This document shows positions 1 to 4,749 of a stretch of 7,691 nucleotides of DNA, piece by piece. The stretch comes from Candidatus Sumerlaeota bacterium (lineage in GTDB: Bacteria; Sumerlaeota; Sumerlaeia; JADFCT01). The notes below the pieces were generated by a model that saw only the letters and a program-made list of their open reading frames with translations, was not told the origin of the DNA and searched no databases. The position numbers and the translations under genes were made by a program. The number at the start of each line of letters is the position of its first letter. Within the stretch, counting starts at the first letter, position 1. Location: the NCBI GenBank assembly GCA_026398575.1, contig JAPLSP010000388.1, forward strand, positions 1-7,691, written 5' to 3'.

Positions 1-335
1 GGATTCGATTCAACTCTTCCTCGCTCAGACCTTGCATCAACCACGCTGACCAATCACCCACCCGCTCCGGCGCCGGAAACGGACGCTTGGGACTCAGCAA
101 CTCGTCTTTGGCGCCCTGCGCATGAGCCTTGGCGCTCGACCATGTCCAGTCCTCGGCGCGAGCGCACATTCCGGCGCGGACGGGGTTCATCTCCACATAC
201 TTTACCGCATACCACAAATGCTTCCTGATACGCCTCGCGCTGATCGTTGCTAAAGAAGACAGGCTCGCGACGGTTGCCGCGATGGGTAACGTGATATGGG
301 ATGCCAGGAACTATCACTCGCGCAAATCGAGCCAT
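1..335 (-). pseudogene. Remnant of a RAYT / IS200-like (Y1) transposase, internally deleted and frameshifted
   Basis: Full-length relatives are single-strand HUH/Y1 transposases associated with REP palindromes. The remnant starts at an ATG at 335-333 and begins with residues MARFARVIVPGIPYHVTHRG, the typical N-terminal strand of this family (HVTxRGNxR followed by VFF). This frame is homologous only down to about position 222. From about 223 down to 1 the recognisable sequence continues in another frame. It reads KHLWYAVKYVEMNPVRAG, then AEDWTWSSAKAH, then ERVGDWSAWL, the usual C-terminal part of the family. About 60-70 residues that normally lie between these blocks are missing. They include the HUH metal-binding motif (MPNHVHL in relatives) and the usual catalytic tyrosine region, so the protein cannot be active. 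The C-terminal frame is still open at the left edge, so the end lies outside the window. Family identification is confident; the size of the deletion is estimated from memory of relatives. Confidence 0.85.
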
Positions 336-458
336 AATGACCGGAGTCATGGGGCAAGAGTGGGCCGCATGTCAAGAGGTTTGCAGCCTGTTTTCATGCA
401 CGAATCTTCTTGCGAACGAGACTTCTATGCTCCAATGGCGCCGGAGTTAAATAACCTG

Positions 459-480
459 TCCCTTAAATTTCCCTTAAATT
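459..480. repeat. Perfect 11-bp tandem duplication at the 5' end of the nuclease gene
   Basis: The 11-mer TCCCTTAAATT occurs twice back to back, at 459-469 and 470-480. Eleven is not a multiple of three, so the second copy changes the reading frame. A stop (TAA at 464-466) inside the first copy closes the nuclease frame upstream. If one copy is removed on paper, the nuclease frame joins an open frame that has ATG codons at 369, 396 and 435. The joined sequence reads naturally across the join (LNNLSLKLPADKMACDIL). Confidence 0.8.
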
Positions 481-493
481 GCCAGCTGACAAA

Positions 494-1384
494 ATGGCTT
501 GCGATATCCTTCAAAATATCTATGAGAAAGGCAGCCCTGAAGTAAAGATAGCTACAGCCGAATGCATAGGCCGGTTTTCAAGTAGTTATACGGCCTTGGA
601 TATGATCATTCCGCTTCTTGATATCTCTGACAAAACCCTTCAGAAGCGAGCAGTAGATGCAGGCATGAGGATAGCGCAATGCCAGTTATCAAGAGAAATA
701 GAAACAGATGACCTCCAAAGTGAGATTGCCAATCGGCAGCCTAGCTTTCGTGCATTTCTTGAGAAAGCCAAACACCTTGGATTGCCAGATAGTTTTTTTG
801 CCTCGCTTGGCACCTCTAGCGGGATTCCCGCCAAACGCGTATGCGTGGTAGACTTGACTTCCGATTTGCTGCGGGTGCTTCGCCGTGATTTAGAGCAGCT
901 TTACAAACTAACCCCCAGCGCATTTGAGAATCTAATTCATAATAGGTTAGAGCGAATGGAATTGGGAGTTGTCCGTGTAGGTAAAAGCACTTTCCAGAAA
1001 GACGGAGGAATAGATATGATTGCTTGGCCATTGAAATGTGCATTCTCTTCGCTTATTGCCGTTCAGGTTAAACATCATCGTACGCAGAACATGCACACGG
1101 GTCCTGTTCCAATCCGCGAAATGCAGGGGGTGCTTAGTGCTTTTCCCTTCAGCGTAGGATTGTTGGTAACAAATACAACATTCACTCCAGATGCGCGCTG
1201 GGCTGCCGAAAACATGCAAGGATTGCTTCGCCTAAAAGACATCGCGGATCTCCGCCGATGGATTTTCGATGATTTTATAGAGGAGTACAGTTTGCGAGAT
1301 ATACCGCAGCAGGTCGAGGTTTGTCCTGGTGTAGTTGTGTTCCTTCCACCAGCATTGTCGTTGTCCCGACGGGAGAAAGCGTGA
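494..1384 (+). CDS. Helical-repeat protein with C-terminal Mrr-like restriction endonuclease domain, probably 5'-frameshifted
   Basis: This is a probable DNA-cleaving enzyme of the PD-(D/E)xK superfamily, related to the catalytic domain of type IV Mrr restriction enzymes, and may act in defence against foreign DNA. Numbering is from the ATG at 494 (296 residues). Residues 1-65 form HEAT-like helices (SPEVKIATAECIGR, ALDMIIPLLD). A linker follows, then the nuclease at about 135-260. The nuclease shows the FE pair of the first helix (144-145), GGIDMIA with D174, VQVKHH with Q191 and K193, and LLVTNTTFTPDAR at 223-235. This order is the Mrr signature. A TTG at 479 is an alternative start, but neither start has a visible Shine-Dalgarno sequence. 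The 11-bp duplication just upstream suggests the true start was at 369, 396 or 435, giving about 334 residues after frame repair. Sampled 60-base lines range from about 38 to 57% GC, against about 53-63% in the genes to the right. The gene converges with the GH95 gene, 55 bp apart. The substrate specificity is unknown. Confidence 0.8.
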   Translation: MACDILQNIYEKGSPEVKIATAECIGRFSSSYTALDMIIPLLDISDKTLQKRAVDAGMRIAQCQLSREIETDDLQSEIANRQPSFRAFLEKAKHLGLPDSFFASLGTSSGIPAKRVCVVDLTSDLLRVLRRDLEQLYKLTPSAFENLIHNRLERMELGVVRVGKSTFQKDGGIDMIAWPLKCAFSSLIAVQVKHHRTQNMHTGPVPIREMQGVLSAFPFSVGLLVTNTTFTPDARWAAENMQGLLRLKDIADLRRWIFDDFIEEYSLRDIPQQVEVCPGVVVFLPPALSLSRREKA

Positions 1385-1439
1385 GCAATGGCAATTCTTG
1401 AACTCGCCGCCCAAACCCGATTGTCTTTTTCTCTCGCCG

Positions 1440-2750
1440 CTATTTCATCTCCGTCTGAATCTGCTTTGATTCCCCGTTCACGCACAAGGTGATTTGTTGT
1501 TGTTTTGGCGAGGTGATTCGGTAGCGGATTACTTTGCCGTCTTTCCAATCCAGATCCACCGTGCAGTTACTGCACGCGAGGATGCCTTTGATGCTGCCGG
1601 TTGGCCATTCAACCGGCAATGCGGGCAGGAGGTCAATACGGCCGGGGCGGCTGAAGACCAGCATTGTGTTTACGATTTGCGGAATGCCGCCGTTGCCGTC
1701 GGTGTTGAAGATGCCGGCGTTGGGCTCGTGGGAGGTGATGAGGCTTGGGTTCATGGAGCGCTTCACAGCCATCACCTTCAGGCGGCTGTAGGCTTCCTCC
1801 GCCATGCCCAGGTACGCTGCCGAGACGCCGCTTTGCACGCGGCCAAACGAGGATTGCTCGCCGCCGCCGTCGCTACCGGCGATTTTCATGCGCACCGTCG
1901 CCTGCGCAGCGAGGCGCAATGCGGACGACGTCTCGAAGGCCGGATCGAAACTTTGGAAACACGGATAGAGTTCGGAATGATGCCGGTGTCTGCCGGAGAG
2001 TCTGCCATCGGGAAATTCGCAGAGTTCGCCTTTGCTGTTGATCGGATAGGGCGGCAGCTTGGCGAGAAGCGCTTCCCATTTCGGAATGTTTGCGCTCTCG
2101 ATGTTCAACTGTCGGCAGGCGGCGATCAGAGCGCCCAACGTCTCGCGCGCGACGGCGATGTCCATCGTGGCATTGATGCCGCAGCCCGTTTCGGGATCGT
2201 ACGATGGGATGAAGACCACGCGGCCATCCTTGTCGGTCTCGGTCAGGAAATCCTCGTAGAACGCCGCAATCTCTTTGAGCAGCGGGACGCAGCGTTTGGC
2301 GAGAAATTCGCGGTCGCCAGTGTATTGCGCGTACTGGGAGAAAAAACTCGCCAGCCAGCCGCTGCCAGCGGTCCAGAAAACGCCCTGCCATGTGCCCCAA
2401 TGCAGCTCCAGACAAGTGTTGGAGGCGCGGGCGTTGCTGAAGAAGCCGCGGCAGCCATAGATGCGTTTGGCATTGAGGCGCCACTCGGGATAGAAGCCCT
2501 CGATCGTCCGGAAATATCCTTCCATCAACTCCGGCAGGTTCGCGCTCAGCGCCGAGGCCATGGCGGCCTGGACGTTGGTATCGAGCGTGAAGTCGCCCGA
2601 CCATGCCGGTTTCCATGAGCCGCTCCAGATGCCCTGCAAATTCGGCAGCAACTCGCCCGCGCTGCATAAGAACATGTAGCGGCCCGCGTCGTACATCTTC
2701 TCCATCAGCGCCGCCGGCAGGCGGTTCTCTTTCTTGGCGATGTCGAGCAA
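1440..2750 (-). CDS. GH95 alpha-L-fucosidase-like, catalytic (alpha/alpha)6-barrel and C-terminal part of a stop-interrupted gene
   Basis: GH95 enzymes are inverting alpha-L-fucosidases (some are alpha-galactosidases) that trim terminal fucose from glycans, usually outside the cytoplasm. This part is in the same frame as the piece upstream (2754-3587) and is separated from it by one TAA. The TTG at 2750 is the first possible restart (436 residues); an ATG at codon 16 is another. Visible family blocks are LPNLQGIWSGSWKPAW (35-50), the TLDTN strand (55-59), SYDPETG with E187 at the expected general-acid position, HRHHSELY (255-262), FNTDGNGG with D351 at the position of the catalytic-base aspartate, and LLPALPVEWPTGSIKG (374-389), which leads into the C-terminal beta domain. 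The active-site glutamate and aspartate are kept, so the gene was functional until recently. Without its N-terminal half the fragment would probably not fold or act normally. The assignment of catalytic residues rests on motif matching, not alignment. Confidence 0.85.
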   Translation of the reverse strand: MLDIAKKENRLPAALMEKMYDAGRYMFLCSAGELLPNLQGIWSGSWKPAWSGDFTLDTNVQAAMASALSANLPELMEGYFRTIEGFYPEWRLNAKRIYGCRGFFSNARASNTCLELHWGTWQGVFWTAGSGWLASFFSQYAQYTGDREFLAKRCVPLLKEIAAFYEDFLTETDKDGRVVFIPSYDPETGCGINATMDIAVARETLGALIAACRQLNIESANIPKWEALLAKLPPYPINSKGELCEFPDGRLSGRHRHHSELYPCFQSFDPAFETSSALRLAAQATVRMKIAGSDGGGEQSSFGRVQSGVSAAYLGMAEEAYSRLKVMAVKRSMNPSLITSHEPNAGIFNTDGNGGIPQIVNTMLVFSRPGRIDLLPALPVEWPTGSIKGILACSNCTVDLDWKDGKVIRYRITSPKQQQITLCVNGESKQIQTEMK

Positions 2751-2753
2751 CTC

Positions 2754-3587
2754 TTACGTCGTCTTCGTCCGGTCCGCGCCGCCCTGCAGGTCGAGCGTGA
2801 CGCGGTTGAACAGCTCGCCGTGCGCCTTCGCATGAGGCGCGAGCAACTGCGCGTAATCAGGGCGGACATCAGCGAGTGATTTCTTCAACTGCGGCATCAG
2901 CGCCTGCGCGTCGTTGGCTGAGGCGTATGCGACAACCGAACTGTCGGCCAGTGGCGGGACGGGATTGAATTTGCCGGGGTTCTTGAAATCGGGATTATCC
3001 GGCGAGTAGGCCCACGCTTCGCTGGTTTCCTTCGGCAGCGGCGTCTTCCAGGGCGCGATACGGATGAGCGCCAAAATATCGCGGCCTTCATCTATCCTGA
3101 TGACGCGCACCGCCGCGTCGAAGCCGCCTTTGCCCTTGGCATAAACATTGTGATAAGTCACCCACTCGGGCGAAGCTTCCTTCTGCGATTCGATCCGCTT
3201 CTCGGCGACATCAGGGAACAGCAGTTCGCTCGGCGCCGGACCGGTCAGCGAGAGCGCAATAAGGTTGTCCGTGCGCGACACAAACAATCGCCGGTGGAAT
3301 TCGCCGCGCCGGTCGCGCCAGCGCGTGACGACCTCGCCCGTCTGGAAATTCTCGGTGCGGACGTAGTCGCTGATGGGGCCGTCCGCCGGCAGGTTCACAT
3401 TGATGAACAGTCCGGGATGAAATGGATCGGTCGGGATCAAGCCGGGATAGCCCTGCTCTTTCGCCTTGCCGAGAAAAAATTTCATCGCCTCGCCGTAGTT
3501 CTTTTCGCGGATGATCCGCCGCAGTTCGGGCACATATTGCGCCAGATCGGGCACGATCTCGCTGTTGCCCAGCGGCAGGAAGGCCAC
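2754..3587 (-). CDS. GH95 alpha-L-fucosidase-like, N-terminal beta-sandwich part, truncated at both ends
   Basis: This is the N-terminal portion of the same GH95 gene, 277 residues from a GTG at 3587 to the TAA at 2756-2754. Family-like blocks are VPDLAQYVPELRRIIREKNY (12-31; the helix before the first beta-sandwich), ISDYVRTENFQTGEVVTRW, and the FVSRTDNLIALSLTGP strand pair. LFNRVTLDL lies near the end, where relatives run into the barrel without a stop. Family members normally carry a signal peptide and about 40-80 further residues before this point, including a conserved GNGRLGA-like strand. None of this is present upstream, and the open frame ends at a TGA near 3659. The frame before the GTG contains a good GAGGAG ribosome site, so translation from the GTG is possible, but the product would be cytoplasmic and incomplete. 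It most likely belongs to a pseudogene together with 1440-2750. Confidence 0.8.
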   Translation of the reverse strand: MAFLPLGNSEIVPDLAQYVPELRRIIREKNYGEAMKFFLGKAKEQGYPGLIPTDPFHPGLFINVNLPADGPISDYVRTENFQTGEVVTRWRDRRGEFHRRLFVSRTDNLIALSLTGPAPSELLFPDVAEKRIESQKEASPEWVTYHNVYAKGKGGFDAAVRVIRIDEGRDILALIRIAPWKTPLPKETSEAWAYSPDNPDFKNPGKFNPVPPLADSSVVAYASANDAQALMPQLKKSLADVRPDYAQLLAPHAKAHGELFNRVTLDLQGGADRTKTT

Positions 3588-3596
3588 CCTGGACTT

Positions 3597-3602
3597 CTCC
3601 TC
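3597..3602 (-). promoter_or_regulatory. Shine-Dalgarno-like GAGGAG before the GTG at 3587
   Basis: On the minus strand GAGGAG stands nine bases before the GTG that begins the truncated GH95 frame. It is the only good match to an anti-16S sequence near that start, and it is why the GTG was chosen. Because the sequence may simply be leftover coding DNA (Glu-Glu codons), the site may be accidental. Confidence 0.4.
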
Positions 3603-3638
3603 TTTGACTTCTTCGACGCGGTCGAGGCGTGCAGTCTG

Positions 3639-3686
3639 GCAGAATGATTGAGGGCAGAATCATAATTCTGCCCTCAATCATTCTGC
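3639..3686. repeat. Perfect 22-bp inverted repeat with 4-nt loop (REP/MITE-like palindrome)
   Basis: The left arm (3639-3660) and right arm (3665-3686) are exact reverse complements of 22 bases around the loop CATA. Each arm contains GCAGAAT twice, separated by GATTGAGG. A transcript on either strand would fold into a very stable hairpin. No T-run follows either arm, so it is not a classic intrinsic terminator. It lies about 50 bp outside the truncated 5' end of the GH95 gene. From memory, similar GGCAGAATNATT palindromes are dispersed between genes in some environmental bacteria. A non-autonomous mobile or REP-like repeat is the likeliest identity. Confidence 0.75.
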
Positions 3687-3927
3687 AAATATATGCGCAA
3701 ATCTCCAAGCCAGACAGTAATCCGAAGCGATTATTAATCTGTCTCTGAATCAAAGCGCATAATGCTGATTTGAAAATTAAGATATTGCGCGCGGAGACGC
3801 AGAGAAAAAATTCAGCGTCCCAGCGTCTCAGCGCAAGATTCCGTGTCGTTGATTATAGGAAGTTGGTACTCGTCAAGAAGCGCTGCTATTGGCTAAGCAT
3901 GCGACTAAACATTGCAGGCTGCGCCGA
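3687..3927. other. AT-rich intergenic stretch with one imperfect palindrome, no gene seen
   Basis: About 240 bases separate the perfect palindrome from the end of the next minus-strand gene. The first 100 bases are clearly AT-richer than the flanks. I found no credible coding frame, tRNA, terminator or well-spaced promoter here. The only structure is the imperfect inverted repeat at 3785-3836. Confidence 0.6.
3785..3836. repeat. Imperfect inverted repeat of the GAGACGC / GCGTCTC type
   Basis: The left arm TTGCGCGCGGAGACGC (3785-3800) pairs with the right arm AGCGTCTCAGCGCAA (3822-3836). Both share TTGCGC and GAGACGC when read on opposite strands, with three versus one base between these blocks. 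The middle is A/T-rich (AGAGAAAAAATTC). From memory, CGCAGAGACGCAGAG-type palindromes are dispersed intergenic repeats in several environmental phyla. This copy looks degenerate. Confidence 0.5.
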
Positions 3928-4575
3928 TCATTTCCCCGGCTCTACGCTCACCTTCAGGTTCTTGATCGCATCGCCGCCCGCATTCTTGAAGTGCGCGCAC
4001 GCCCCGGCCTCCCCATTGCCGTTGATCACGGCAAACCGCACCACGTTCATCCCCTTCTTCAGCGTCAACTCACCCGACGAATCCTGATCTTTCTCGCACG
4101 CGCGCCCCGCATACACGCGAATCACCTCTTTCCCGTTCACCCACCAGACCGATGAATCGTCGGACCCAATCGCCAGCTTGGCGCCTTTCACTTCATCATC
4201 GGCCCACACATACGCTACGCCAAGCCACATCGTATTGTCCGTCGAGGCGCTCCGCTTCTCGCCCACTTTCACAAAATTGAGAGTGAAGTCCTCCGCCTCC
4301 TCCGCCTTCCAGTTCAGTTCCTTCCCTTCGGCCTTCAGCTTGTCGCCGGGCTTGGGATTCACTTCCATCTTCTTCGCATAGTCCTTGTCGAAGAAGGCCT
4401 TCTGATTCTCCTCGTCATGGTTGCTGGCCTTATCATCCAGTTGCACCGGATCGGCTACCAGCCAGTTGCGGATGAACCCCTCATTGTCGAGCTTATACGT
4501 CTTTTCCTGAGCAGCCGCCAGAGCACAAAAAGCCACTGCCGAACCCAGCGCCAGCATTGCGATCACGTTTCTCAT
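3928..4575 (-). CDS. Small exported protein with predicted PA14/jelly-roll-like beta-sandwich, function unknown
   Basis: The protein has 215 residues. The ATG at 4575 is supported by a GAGAGGG ribosome site 6-7 bases upstream. Residues 1-22 form a Sec signal peptide: a basic start (MRN), then a hydrophobic stretch ending in ALAAAQ, with likely cleavage near residue 22. The cysteine at 17 lacks a proper lipobox, so the protein is probably periplasmic or secreted and not lipid-anchored. The mature part carries GFIRNWLVADP (33-43), LAIGSDDSSVWWVNGKEVIR (134-153) and LTLKKGMNVVRFAVINGNGE (170-189). This order (strand with W, S-D-D, W-V-N-G-K, then L-K-x-G-x-N) is typical of beta-sandwich modules of the PA14 or glycosidase jelly-roll type in environmental bacteria, often sugar-binding. 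C160 and C193 could form a disulphide. It lies between the GH95 gene and the repeat protein on the same strand, 166 bp from the latter. A sugar-binding role is inferred only. Confidence 0.75.
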   Translation of the reverse strand: MRNVIAMLALGSAVAFCALAAAQEKTYKLDNEGFIRNWLVADPVQLDDKASNHDEENQKAFFDKDYAKKMEVNPKPGDKLKAEGKELNWKAEEAEDFTLNFVKVGEKRSASTDNTMWLGVAYVWADDEVKGAKLAIGSDDSSVWWVNGKEVIRVYAGRACEKDQDSSGELTLKKGMNVVRFAVINGNGEAGACAHFKNAGGDAIKNLKVSVEPGK

Positions 4576-4699
4576 TGGAAACCCTCTCTTGCAGATAATC
4601 GTTCACGGCCTCGCGGCCAGTCGGGCGCCCTGCGAGCCCAACGATGAGTGGACAATACCCTGCCCTCAGCCTCCCATACAAGGCAATTCCAAGATCAGC

Positions 4700-4724
4700 A
4701 AGGTCGGCAAGGTCGGCAAGGTCG
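4700..4724. repeat. 9-bp direct tandem repeat, 2.8 copies
   Basis: AAGGTCGGC occurs at 4700-4708 and 4709-4717, followed by a partial copy AAGGTCG at 4718-4724. It lies in the 166-bp gap between the two right-hand genes, just past the stop codon of the large protein. It would encode no useful peptide in context. Its role is unknown; it is probably a slippage-prone minisatellite. Confidence 0.6.
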
Positions 4725-4729
4725 AAACC

Positions 4730-4749
4730 GGGGGGCGGGGGTCAGGGGG
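4730..4749 (+). other. G-run cluster overlapping the stop codon of the large gene
   Basis: On the plus strand there are runs of six (4730-4735), five (4737-4741) and five (4745-4749) Gs, separated by C and by TCA. The TCA is the reverse complement of the stop codon of the large minus-strand gene. With three long runs this is only a marginal G-quadruplex candidate on the plus strand, or a C-rich tail on the transcript. No hairpin terminator is visible there. Confidence 0.4.

Noticed and set aside
337..350. Small palindrome ATGAC-CGGA-GTCAT just upstream of the transposase ATG
   Set aside because: Arms are only five bases, which is common by chance; not enough to call a REP element or operator.
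129..368. Plus-strand open frame across the transposase remnant
   Set aside because: It is antisense to recognisable transposase sequence. Only its continuation from about 369 may be real coding DNA, as the former start of the nuclease gene.
1385..1439. Bidirectional terminator between the convergent nuclease and GH95 genes
   Set aside because: The 55-bp gap has a short T-rich run but no stem of useful length before it on either strand.
1494..2618. A 374-codon plus-strand open frame
   Set aside because: It lies entirely antisense to the GH95 catalytic part, which has clear family motifs. Its own translation is low-complexity and Ala/Arg/Gly-rich with no recognisable domain; it is a by-product of high GC.
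2754..2756. Programmed recoding of the stop codon (selenocysteine or pyrrolysine)
   Set aside because: The codon is TAA; selenocysteine uses TGA and pyrrolysine uses TAG. No hairpin or slippery heptamer is evident next to it.
3639..3686. Intrinsic transcription terminator
   Set aside because: The stem is very stable, but neither flank has a T-run on the matching strand, and the arms repeat an internal motif as dispersed repeats do.
3211..3753. A 180-codon minus-strand frame across the GH95 5' end
   Set aside because: It is the GH95 N-terminal region read in a shifted frame (arginine-rich, no motif), and its first part is the palindrome.
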